Source of the DNA: Amborella trichopoda
Taxonomy: Eukaryota > Streptophyta > Magnoliopsida > Amborellales > Amborellaceae
Reading direction: 5' to 3'
Assembly (NCBI RefSeq): GCF_000471905.2
Contig: NW_006495778.1
Coordinates: 2,494,765 to 2,558,764 of the forward strand
Length of the DNA: 64,000 bases
Each line of letters starts with the position of its first letter. Position 1 is the first letter of the stretch. Of the stretch, positions 36,901 through 44,159 are shown piece after piece. Position numbers and translations under genes: made by a program. Below the pieces are notes generated by a model, which saw only the letters and a program-made list of their open reading frames with translations, was not told the DNA's origin and searched no databases.

Positions 36901-39165
36901 TTCCCAAGGTTTCCCAATAATGAATCCAATGGAAAAAGAGCCAGTTGCTGGCTTCATCCACTCCAAAAGGAATACATATAAACATATTTGGGAATAAAGA
37001 CCTCTATGCTACAAATGATCACTAGGTTCTCTTTCTTTGTGCAGCAAACCTTTGTGCTAATAATACAATCCAAAGTCTAAAAAGTAAAGGGCTAGTACTG
37101 CATAAGAAATGAGACAAAGGACCTTAAGCAAAATATCACTTTAAGACCCATTCCTAAATCCAGATAGTCCCTATAAAGGCAAAATATCACTTCAAGACCC
37201 ATCCCTTAATCCTATACAGATAGTCCCTATAAAGGCAATCCAATGTTAGCATTAACCCCATTTCAAAGACTGGATTAGAGTTCCTAAAAGTTTCCTTCTC
37301 TAGCATGCCATTCACATATGACCAAGAGAACATTATAGGGGATGAATGCCATATGGACATCCTAAATAATCTCACCATTTCCATCACATGGTGGATGGTC
37401 ATTTCAGAATCTCTTTATACTAGATTCCTCGGCAAACTTTACTGAAACATAAGTGTAAGTAGGACATAGATATTTTGTAGACCGGCATCCATACCAGCCT
37501 CTCATCATGTGCTTAACTGTAAGAACTTGGATCATGACCACGGATAGACTAGATCCCAGTATCTCAGGCTTGGTACAGAAATCAATAATAAACTTCACTC
37601 AAGGTGCCAGGACTCACCTCGGCCATTTTACTTGCCCATTGGCCAAGGCGAGTTACTGGGGTCCAAGTAAAGACACAATATATAATAAATAACTCACTTC
37701 TTACACAAAGCGTGAAAGGGCGTGTTGGTTAGTTGTTGCGACCCTTTCCCAAGAGGTCTGAGGATCGATCCCCCCCACCCCAACCCATGTGTGTTTTTAC
37801 CTTTTGCATCCCCTTAAGAAGAAAGAGCCATATGTTCTCCTAAATAACAAGCCTAGAAGGCTAGCCATTTAAAATGGAGTTACTAAAATTGTGGACATAT
37901 TAAAATTGAAAGCATTGCGCAAAAAAACCAGAAAATTTAAAAAAAAATAAGAGAAAACATGTAATTTTGTAATTATTTTTAAAATTGTTATTTAGTGAAA
38001 TTAATAGAACAAAAAGATAAATAGTGGACAATAACATACTTATAAATTGTCTCTAAAATAAATGTTGCCTTCATAGTGTGCCTCAAACTTTTTAAGCATA
38101 ATATTTCCACCAATAGATTTTTAGGCACACATGCACACGCGTACACACACATATCTATCACTAAATCTAAATAATAAAATTACTCAAAAGAATAAAATCA
38201 TAAATACATAATACTAACTAAGGAATGGAAATATTATTAGAATTACTTAAATTGCCCTGCTCCGGGATTAAAAAATTTTAACTAATGCAATTACCTAATT
38301 TCACCACAAAGAAATAATTTCTTCATATCCAATGCTAATGAAGCTTATACAGTACAAAATGTATGTGAAATACATTTTCACCTTACATATATCACTTAGC
38401 TAAAACAAAACTCAAGAACCAGTTAAAAAAAAATGGTGTCAGTGGGCTTCAAGGTATTCATGGGCCTTGCTATCAGGCTTAGGGGTTTGGCCCATTGTTG
38501 GAGCGATCATAGTCCAAGGGTGGCGATCCCCTCTTGGAATCTCAATCCGGCAATGTCGGAGCTAGAGCAGGAGCAAGAGTCCAAATGATACTTCCTTCCT
38601 CCCATCAGTGGATGAAAACAATAACATTTTTCATTGATTTATTTATTCTCTTAATTTTCATTTAAAGACTTTTGTTTATAGTAGAAAATCTTTTCTTGGA
38701 TTTCTTCATGCCCTTTAAATAAAAGAGATGAGAAAAGATCATAGACCAGAAGCAAAACTCAGAAAACCATTCCCAGAAATAGAGGAATGATTTTCACTGT
38801 AACGTCCATTTTTGTTCAAAAGAGAAAAAAAAATCCACTGCCATGAACAATGTAAAAAAAACCAGTATCATCAATAGATAGATAAATAGAAGAGAGAGGA
38901 GGGCTTACCCGCCGACTCCAGCGAAGCGCAGAGGACATGGGGAGAGGCGCTTAAGAGAGGAAATGAGGCGGCCACCGATTATGTCACCAGAGACCTCTCC
39001 ACAAACCATGAAAACCCTAAACTCCTCATTCTCCACCATAGAAGCAGGAGCCCTCCTCCAACTATTTTTATTGTTACATGTGCTGCTAAATGTCCTCCTG
39101 CTATCAGTATTCACAATCTTTCTCAAAAAATAAGCACTTCTCGTCATCAACATCATCTTATCCAT
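19565..39165 (-). CDS. LPXB: LPXB, mitochondrial lipid-A-disaccharide synthase (8 exons, complete)
   Basis: Seen: eight exons, in order 38909-39165, 36571-36670, 36345-36450, 36032-36255, 33391-33469, 20724-20962, 20147-20373 and 19565-19748. All introns are GT-AG and all phases agree, giving 1416 nt or 471 residues, close to the length known for plant homologues. Motifs: GEVSGD at residues 56-61, YVAPSFWAWK at 170-179, LLPGSR at 262-267, TSGTAVMELQ at 343-352. Residues 1-45 are rich in Arg/Ser and lack acidic clusters, as in a mitochondrial presequence. Known of the family: glycosyltransferase GT19 joins UDP-2,3-diacylglucosamine to lipid X to give the disaccharide 1-phosphate plus UDP; the plant enzyme is mitochondrial and makes lipid-A-like molecules. 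An in-frame stop lies directly before the ATG, which fixes the start. Introns are 2238, 120, 89, 2562, 12428, 350 and 398 bp; intron 5 is swollen by transposons. No lesion was seen, so the gene is probably functional. Confidence 0.95.
20147..20373 (-). CDS. LPXB: LPXB exon 7
   Basis: Acceptor TTTGCAG, donor CTCAA|GTAAG. Codes ASKAAIATSGTAVMELQLAR and VVGYRAHFLTEWFIR, then SLPNILLD, all in the UDP-sugar binding half of LpxB. The reverse-frame reading across this exon is a shadow. Confidence 0.95.
20724..20962 (-). CDS. LPXB: LPXB exon 6
   Basis: Acceptor TTGACAG, donor AGC|GTATG. Starts with the LLPGSR motif that opens the second Rossmann domain and reads RLQEVTRMLPIFADTLKLL, nearly identical to plant LpxB. 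Ends at YDAFS, directly before the SGTA loop of exon 7. Confidence 0.95.
22568..23707 (+). pseudogene. Viral coat-protein ORF with CCHC knuckle (379 codons)
   Basis: Longest open frame in the window. Residues near 160-175 form the knuckle CYKCEKIGHYKSQC (23051-23092), spacing C-x2-C-x4-H-x4-C. A Lys/Arg-rich tract precedes it and an acidic, Ser-rich stretch follows, then a coiled-coil-like segment (KKEVNEIKTEVGQLNTRIKI). The last 18 residues come from the start of a duplicated segment and end at a stop created by a C-to-A change. Function in capsid/RNA binding is family knowledge. Confidence 0.7.
22755..23134. repeat. Direct repeat, copy 1 (offset 900 bp)
   Basis: The 380-bp segment covering the Lys-rich tract and knuckle recurs at 23655-24034 with 13 mismatches by eye (about 96.6% identity), offset exactly 900 bp. 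Confidence 0.95.
23655..24034. repeat. Direct repeat, copy 2, ending in a microsatellite
   Basis: Second copy of 22755-23134. It also keeps a full knuckle, CYKCGKIGHYKRQC (23951-23992). It breaks off at ATCAAT exactly where the (AAT)n tract begins. Confidence 0.95.
24034..24188. repeat. (AAT)n / (AAC)n / (ATAACA)n compound microsatellite
   Basis: About 155 bp of trinucleotide repeat with AAC variants. Long Ile/Thr or Leu open frames on either strand here are artefacts. Confidence 0.98.
24189..25724. other. Unassigned intronic sequence
   Basis: No protein family recognised on either strand. With 32563-33390 it was continuous before the outer hAT landed. Minus-strand readings of that joined segment show long semi-open stretches with stops, possibly an old retroelement, but I cannot assign it. 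Confidence 0.4.
26292..27490. mobile_element. MULE-like non-autonomous element with 9-bp duplication
   Basis: Flanked by TTTATGTTT at 26283-26291 and 27491-27499. Inverted ends match as GGGTTTGGTTTCTATAC versus GGGAAAAGTTTATATAC, and similarity continues inward for well over 100 bp. A 9-bp duplication with long inverted arms fits Mutator-like elements. No transposase. It lies inside hAT D. Confidence 0.85.
27716..27920 (+). mobile_element. SINE-like repeat, copy 2
   Basis: Flanked by the perfect 15-bp repeat GAAATCCAAAGTTCA (27701-27715 and 27921-27935). Starts TGGTCTAATAAGGGTGAGG and ends in (GAT)n. Homologous to the minus-strand copy at 6993-7171, with the same start and tail. Confidence 0.88.
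28732..28751. other. Assembly gap (20 N)
   Basis: Short N run at the end of the acidic C-terminal part of the inner hAT transposase. Confidence 1.
28752..31268 (-). pseudogene. hAT transposase E (BED, DUF659, dimerisation domain)
   Basis: ATG at 31268. BED finger reads NPKDRNCVICLLCRN with Trp codons at two sites changed to TGA. A Lys-rich and poly-Asp linker follows (30858-31052, from a CAT/ATC repeat). The intact central frame 29659-30684 begins MADIPFNTITLDSFACMVQA and includes ATIMCDGWSDGKSR, VVQIITDNGANYVAAG and HMFWTPCAAHCVNLML (DUF659 and the RNase H-like core). The dimerisation block near 29230-29350 reads WWALYGSETSNLQRLAIRVL and SGCERNWSAFEH, and is followed by an intron-like gap. 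The acidic tail ends at the 20-N gap. Known role: cut-and-paste transposase; at least two stops make this copy inactive. Confidence 0.85.
31813..32260 (+). pseudogene. hAT transposase D, N-terminal remnant (BED finger)
   Basis: ATG at 31813 opens SSSGSTNKSSDLGWKYGFFP, then VQCKFC, a stop in place of the next residue pair, and NQLKKHLAS: the BED zinc finger with W-K-Y, C-x2-C and H. Further on, GPNQG and, after a frameshift, PIDYFFPP mark the usual linker. The catalytic and dimerisation parts are missing. The inner hAT inserted 13 bp upstream of this ATG. Confidence 0.75.
32563..33390. other. Unassigned intronic sequence next to LPXB exon 5
   Basis: A minus-strand frame at 32748-33002 is open for 84 codons with a hydrophobic stretch (IGLTQLLIGFLVELVQAAFI) but matches no family I know. 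It looks like a relic continued in 24.2-25.7 kb. Confidence 0.35.
33391..33469 (-). CDS. LPXB: LPXB exon 5 (small, variable linker)
   Basis: Acceptor TTCTAG, donor TCAG|GTAAT, 79 nt. Codes the poorly conserved linker ending NFRNEHGISS, equivalent to the FRSKYGI segment of other plant LpxB proteins. Found because the phase (0 in, +1 out) is exactly what exons 4 and 6 need. It is isolated between a 2.6-kb and a 12.4-kb intron. Confidence 0.85.
33470..36031 (-). other. LPXB intron 4
   Basis: 2562 bp, GT-AG. Contains the hAT-like element at 34877-35397; the remainder shows no coding or repeat signature that I recognise. Confidence 0.7.
34877..35397. mobile_element. Possible short hAT-like element in LPXB intron 4
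   Basis: Flanked by ATTTGAAC (34869-34876) and ATTTAAAC (35398-35405), 7 of 8 matching. Both ends are rich in GGGATC / GGAATC words, and the middle is AT-rich. The inverted ends are only weakly alike, so the call is tentative. Confidence 0.4.
36032..36255 (-). CDS. LPXB: LPXB exon 4
   Basis: Acceptor TTTGCAG, donor TTG|GTATG. Contains FHYVAPSFWAWKGGE, the best conserved LpxB signature, then VDHVLCILPFEVDICRAHGL and the VGHP motif. It follows exon 3 after an 89-bp intron. Confidence 0.95.
36345..36450 (-). CDS. LPXB: LPXB exon 3
   Basis: Acceptor ATGACAG, donor AGGG|GTAAC. Codes KRLLETTEAAFLFQPHVVV and VDSKGFSFRFLKLLR, the strand-helix pair in which LpxB proteins carry the V-D-x-x-x-F-N/S motif. 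Confidence 0.93.
36571..36670 (-). CDS. LPXB: LPXB exon 2
   Basis: Acceptor TTATCAG, donor AGG|GTCTG. Codes the SLFPMEDLAVMGIWELL segment, matching the conserved 'S/L-E-D-L-A-V-M-G' helix of LpxB. Exon 1 joins it directly with the family order retained (FAGVGG-S-MM), so no exon is missing in the 2238-bp intron 1. Confidence 0.93.
36671..38908 (-). other. LPXB intron 1
   Basis: 2238 bp. Includes a 50-60-bp tandem duplication near 37128-37236 (ATATCACTT.AAGACCCAT and AGATAGTCCCTATAAAGGCA repeated), a tRNA-like SINE near 37715, AT-rich stretches, and GATC-rich sequence near 38490-38580. Confidence 0.7.
37715..37805 (+). mobile_element. tRNA-derived SINE-like sequence
   Basis: TGTTGGTTAGTTGTTGC resembles an A box and, about 40 bp on, GGATCGATCCC resembles a B box (GGTTCGANNCC). 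The cloverleaf does not close, so it is not a tRNA gene; the spacing fits a SINE head. End and flanking repeats were not resolved. Confidence 0.45.
38909..39165 (-). CDS. LPXB: LPXB exon 1
   Basis: Codes residues 1-85 plus two bases of codon 86: the presequence and the GEVSGD loop that opens the first Rossmann fold. The donor is GG|GTAAG; the split Gly codon is completed by exon 2. A stop codon sits immediately before the ATG in the same frame. Confidence 0.95.
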
Positions 39166-39180
39166 TCACTGCATCAAATC
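39151..39180 (-). promoter_or_regulatory. Minimal upstream ORF abutting the LPXB start
   Basis: Reading the minus strand, ATG-CAG-TGA (a two-codon ORF) ends directly at the LPXB ATG, in the same frame. If the transcript includes it, termination here would be followed at once by the main start. Further upstream is an assembly gap, so the transcription start is unknown. Confidence 0.4.
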
Positions 39181-39470
39181 NNNNNNNNNNNNNNNNNNNN
39201 NNNNNNNNNNNNNNNNNNNNNNNNNNNNNNNNNNNNNNNNNNNNNNNNNNNNNNNNNNNNNNNNNNNNNNNNNNNNNNNNNNNNNNNNNNNNNNNNNNNN
39301 NNNNNNNNNNNNNNNNNNNNNNNNNNNNNNNNNNNNNNNNNNNNNNNNNNNNNNNNNNNNNNNNNNNNNNNNNNNNNNNNNNNNNNNNNNNNNNNNNNNN
39401 NNNNNNNNNNNNNNNNNNNNNNNNNNNNNNNNNNNNNNNNNNNNNNNNNNNNNNNNNNNNNNNNNNNNNN
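39181..39470. other. Assembly gap (290 N)
   Basis: Run of N directly upstream of LPXB. The microsatellite that borders it probably caused the gap. Confidence 1.
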
Positions 39471-39646
<176 letters not shown>

Positions 39647-39650
39647 TAAG

Positions 39651-39750
39651 ATGATTTCTTCGCCACTTGAGACTGCGAAGCGGGAGATTGGTATGAAGTG
39701 CAAAGAGCCTGTGTTTTATGATCCCAGAAGAACCGAGTGTGAGGTTCATC
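39651..39750 (+). CDS. Possible first exon of an unknown divergent gene
   Basis: An ATG follows directly after a (CT)n tract and opens a 33-codon frame (begins MISSPLETAKREIG) that ends at a good donor, ATC|GTGAGT. The composition is balanced and protein-like, unlike the flanking repeats. It faces LPXB head to head, about 490 bp from the LPXB ATG, so the two could share a promoter. I do not recognise the protein and found no second exon; it may equally be chance. Confidence 0.3.
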
Positions 39751-39934
39751 GTGAGTCATTATGCACTTTGGGCTTTCTTTTTTTTCTTTTTTTTTCTTTT
39801 TTTTTTTTCCTTTACTTGAGTTGGTTTTTTTCAATCTAAAATTATGAAAACCATAAGAGTCACTAGTTAATTATTTTTAAAAGAAAAAACTTGAAGATTT
39901 CAATGCTATCTTGAAACAAAAATATTTTTTTAGA

Positions 39935-40025
39935 GCCGTGGTTTAAAAAATGGACTTCAAAAACTCATCTGAATCGGTGAATCGGCGATTCGGATCGTGA
40001 ATCGGTCGAATCGGTCAGATTTAAC
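39935..40025. repeat. GAATCGGT-rich cluster, possible hAT terminus
   Basis: At least five copies of GAATCGG/GATTCGG in 60 bp, preceded by GCCGTGGTTTAAAAAATGG. The arrangement matches the other hAT ends in the window, but no partner end was found. Confidence 0.35.
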
Positions 40026-40109
40026 CTTAAAAAAATCTAAAAAAATTATTAAAATTCGTTATAAATGTTGTTTTTTAGGAATTCAATAAGAAATAGCAGT
40101 ACTCCATTA

Positions 40110-41340
40110 AGAACTTTCATTTGTTTACATCAATATACGAATATTGAGATGTTCTTTCCCTACATGAACTATTGTTAACCAAGGTCGAGCCCTCAGGCTC
40201 GGTTCCTAAAGTCAGCATTGATTCAGATAGTAAAGTTGCACAATCAACCCGAACTTTCTCAGTTCTTAATGGGGCAAATAGAAATAGGAAGAAGCGGGTC
40301 CAAAAGGTTTGATTATCCGGACCGCCTTTGGTTTGAAGTGTGGCTTGAAGGAATTTGTATTTGTAGCTTTGGATTGAAGGGTTTGGTAGGATGGGGGTTT
40401 GCTCAAAAGGGATCTCCTTGAGTTCTCTCACAAGCTCAAGCTTAGGCTTAAAATCATGAGATTTTTTGGTATAGTTTAGGCACAAAAAATATCAAGATCT
40501 CGGACCTTTTTCTTTAGGTAAAAGGGGTTTTTATAGGCGAAAATGAACCCATGACAGTCTGTATCCAGTTTGTTTTTGGGTCTTCAGAGCTTTGGCACTA
40601 TTTGGACTAGACTGGTACTATTTGGAATGATGCCATGTCATTAATGCTGTAATGATGACGGTCAATAGAGATATTAATTGCTCATTAATGAGGGTTTTGT
40701 ATGACCTGCCAGATTCCGGTGCCATTGGCAATGGCGCCGACAGCATTCTGACTGCCTTCAAAGACTGTTCAAAACATGTGTCGTATTTTGGTAGCTCTGA
40801 TTTGATCAATCGCAGTTTGAAGCGATTCCGACTAGCGCCAGTGACATTCCAATTGTCGCCGGGTACCAATGGTCGAACTATCTTGATTGTACCTTCATTT
40901 GATCATCATCCAATAGGAAATCGACAACCTCACTCCGTAATGACAGCTGACATGTTAGTACGAGCATACCACGATAGCGCGTACGGACTAACATGTCAGC
41001 TCGCCACTTCAATCACATCGGTCACGCTATGTCCCGCTTGGTGAAGGTCTCGGGGCCAGGCATTACTGGAATGGCACTGGCGGCATTGGATTAGCCGCAC
41101 AGGCATCTTGATCTTGTTTCTACTTGAAAATGGGAGCCCGGGGCTTGGCTGGCACCAATGGAAATGGCATCAGGCCTTTGGTGTCCCAAGTCGCCTATGC
41201 TGTGACTTCAGTGTTTCTGGTACTTTGTTGTCAGACTTTTGTAAGGCTTTGGTGCCCGTTGAGGTAACATCAGAGCCTTTCCTCTTGAATGCTTCATAGT
41301 CAGGCCGCTTTGGGTTTCCCTTGCCTTGTTCAGCCTCTTA
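40110..41340. other. Unassigned stretch of balanced composition
   Basis: Unusually GC-balanced compared with its neighbours, with repeated words such as GGTGCCATTGGCAATGGCGCC and CACTGGCGGCATTGG. It may be an LTR or LTR fragment, but no termini, primer site or domains were found. A strong palindrome lies at 40945-41001. Confidence 0.35.
40945..41001. repeat. Perfect 15-bp inverted repeat (stem-loop)
   Basis: AGCTGACATGTTAGT at 40945-40959 pairs with ACTAACATGTCAGCT at 40987-41001 across a 27-bp loop, which itself can pair partly (TACG with CGTA). Confidence 0.9.
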
Positions 41341-41352
41341 ACACCCTTGGTC

Positions 41353-42298
41353 CTACTTGAGCAATGAGGGTTTGGTGGAGGTTAGGTTTATGGAGAAGGG
41401 GTACTGGTGGGGTAAATGGTTTAAAATACCCGGGTACTGCCTGGAATATTCGACCTTTCCAATATCTTTCCAATCGAGATCGGGATATCTACAATTAGAT
41501 AGCAATGATGTAGTCATTATATTAATTAAATAGGCTGCAGTAAGGATGCCATCGCCTGAAAATTGAAGGGGTAGATTTGCATGGAACCTTAATGCACATG
41601 CAACCTCGAGAAGATACATGTTCTTCCGTTCCATCACCCCATTTTCTTGGGTTGCTGATACACATCTTTGTTGGTGTACAACACCACTATTAGTAAAAAA
41701 ATTGTTGTATGTCATTGGAAATAAATTCAGTACCATTGTCTGTTCTAATTATCTGAAGCTGACGATCATATTGAGTTTCAACCCATGACAAATAAATTTT
41801 GGAGGTGGCTCTTTATTTCAGATTTAAACTTCATGAGAAACACCCATTTGCAATGCAATGAGTGAAATCATTAACTACAGTGAGAAAATAGTGAGCGCTA
41901 GATAGTGAAGCAGTTTGGCATCCACCCCATATGTTATAGTAGATCATGCTAAAGGCATATTTTGTAGTGATGACACTAGAAGTAAATGATAGTCGGACTT
42001 TCTTTGCCTGAGGGAAAATAATACGAACATTTTTATTCAAAGATGAAATAAAAGGAACAGTTTTGGAAAGTGAATTTAAATGGGAGAGCAAAATGGGATC
42101 AAGCCTACATTGCCATAAATCAAGAGAAGCAAGATTTGATGAATGTGTCTTGAGCTTTGATGAAGTAACTTCAAGATAGTAAAGGCCCTGCTCCACCCTA
42201 CCCACTTCAATTGTCTTCTGGGTTGGCAGGTCTTGAAAGAAGGTCTTGAAAGAGGCAAAAATAGGGCTTGAACCAAAACAATTTAATGACTTTGTCAA
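41353..42298 (-). pseudogene. Copia B GAG-pre-integrase and integrase core
   Basis: The upper frame (41831-42298) reads SLDLWQCRLDPILLSHLNSL and YFLTVVNDFTHCIANGCFS, the pre-integrase and first catalytic Asp region. The lower frame (41353-41736) reads ATQENGVMERKNMYLLEVAC and GILTAAYLIN, the usual segment after the second Asp, with the catalytic Glu seen in GVMERK. A frameshift joins them. Confidence 0.8.
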
Positions 42299-42599
42299 CT
42301 AGCTAATTGATACAAGATTTTTTTTAAAGGAAGGAATAACAAGAAAATTTGGTAAAGGAATATCATAACTCAGAGTTATAGAACCTATGTGTGAAATGGG
42401 TGCATTGGTTCCATTAGGTAAGGCAACAGGTTGTAAAGTTGAGGCAGAGGAGGATGACATATGATGGGTTACCCTGTGTCAATAACCTATTTGGAAGGAA
42501 AAGAACAACAACAATCTTTGTTACCTTGCAAAGTAGCCGTAGAAGAGGAAGGATCTACTGTGACTAAATTGACGAGATTTTGGTACTGCTCGATAGAGA

Positions 42600-43600
42600 G
42601 CTAGGGTGTGTTGGAGAAACTGCAAATCAGGATTAAAGCATCATAAAATGAAAAATGGCCCAATACACTATTATGGGACTGCTGGACATTGGTTGCAACA
42701 AGCTTAGATGAAGAATGACCACCTTGATGGTTTGGCTTCTTTGGTGGGAAGCCAACGATATGGTCAACATGTGAGACATTGTGGTTGTTTTTACTTTGCA
42801 TTTCACCTTTGGGCAACCTTTGGTAGCACGTTCATTCGAAAGTTGATCTCCTCGTGAAGCCTTGGAAAAGAGTAAAACAGAGGCCTCAATGGATTGAGGC
42901 CGAACATGAAAATCTCCTTGTTTCTCTTCCTGAAGGAGTATGCATGCATGCTGGACCATGGGAAGGGGATCCATAAGAAAAACTTAACTTTTTAGAGCAC
43001 CATGTGATTTGTGTAAGCCCATTAAAAATTGTATTACTTTGTCACACTAATGAATCTCAACCATGGCCTTGGCCGAACCACAAGAACAAAGGAGAATGGT
43101 ATTATAAGACTGCAATTCTTCCCAAGAAGCTTTGAGCTTTGTAAAATAAGATGCAATGGAACCATGCTGCAGGGCTGGAATATTACAGGATATTTGATAA
43201 ATGCGAAACACATTTTTCTGAGAAAAGCGATCGTTAAGATCACTCTACATTTCACTGACAGTACATACATCATACTGTCTCTAATGTTAGTGTGGATAAA
43301 ACTAAGAATCGAAGAATATATCATTTGATTGCAATGTTCCCATTAAGAGAATGTCGCATCAAATTCAATAGGTTTGGGAAGAGATCAATTTACGAATCCG
43401 AAATATGTGATTGTCATGAGAGCTATTCTCATTGCCCTATACTAAATAGAATACTTATCACTTACCAAAGTTTAATATTCATGGACATTTCCTAGATCAT
43501 ACAAAGCATGGATAAAGAAAGGTAGCTAAGAGTTTTCATCAATTGAATCCATGGGTATTTTAGCCATGTCATGGATAATGGGAATGAAGAGAAGTACGCA
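42600..43600 (-). pseudogene. Copia B gag
   Basis: Minus strand, several frames: GFVN-SLPKP, WEHCNQMIYSSILSFIHTNI, RDSMMYV, then LRKMCFAFIKYPVIFQPCSM and LILQEEKQGDFHVRPQSIEA. This is the UBN2-type gag of plant copia elements. Frameshifts near 43330, 43030 and 42970. Confidence 0.75.
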
Positions 43601-43665
43601 GCCGAAGAAGACTTGTTGAGCATGGGTCAGAGTACTTTTGAATGGTTTAGAAATGGTGTAGGAAA

Positions 43666-44112
43666 TGTTAAAAATAATGTCTCTCTCTAACGTTGGTGGT
43701 AGAAAAGTCAATACAAATTGGAGGTCCACATAGTTCCTTGGTGATAAAGAAAAAATGAACGACGGCATAATGCAACCATCAAGAAGGCTCTTAGAAGTTC
43801 GTGGATCACCTAGAGCCATCAGTATGGCAGTAAAAAAAAAAACCTATAAATGGAGATGATCGTGAGACGAGACAAACAAGAAAGAAAACCCAACATTGAG
43901 AGATAAGAAAGTGTGAGTTGTGGAAAAGGCTTAAAAAGAAGGATGCGATCCCGAAAGACCATCATATTTGCTTATTATCAAAATAATTCCTATTGTATCG
44001 ATGAAATAGTGAAATATCCTTGGGTAAATACTGCTGCATCTTCACCCCTATTATTATTCTTTGCTATTTTCCAATCAAATTATTATATCAACTCTACCAC
44101 AAATTTCCAACA
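43666..44112 (+). repeat. Copia A 5' LTR
   Basis: 447 bp, starts TGTTAAAAATAATG and ends TTTCCAACA. Shares long blocks with 48112-50682, for example ATGCAACCATCAAGAAGGCT. It keeps the uninterrupted site TTCCTATTG where the 3' LTR carries an insertion. Confidence 0.9.
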
Positions 44113-44114
44113 TT

Positions 44115-44126
44115 TGGTATCATAAC
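44115..44126 (+). promoter_or_regulatory. Copia A primer-binding site
   Basis: TGGTATCATAACC just inside the 5' LTR, a slightly altered initiator tRNA-Met complement. Confidence 0.8.
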
Positions 44127-44159
44127 CAGATTTGTGCTTCCTAAACAACCCCTTTACCT

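Noticed and set aside
37715-37805. A functional tRNA gene
   Set aside because: A- and B-box-like words exist, but no acceptor or anticodon stems close; a SINE head fits better.
19565-39165. LPXB as bacterial contamination or recent transfer from bacteria
   Set aside because: Seven phased GT-AG introns and close agreement with plant homologues show a plant nuclear gene.
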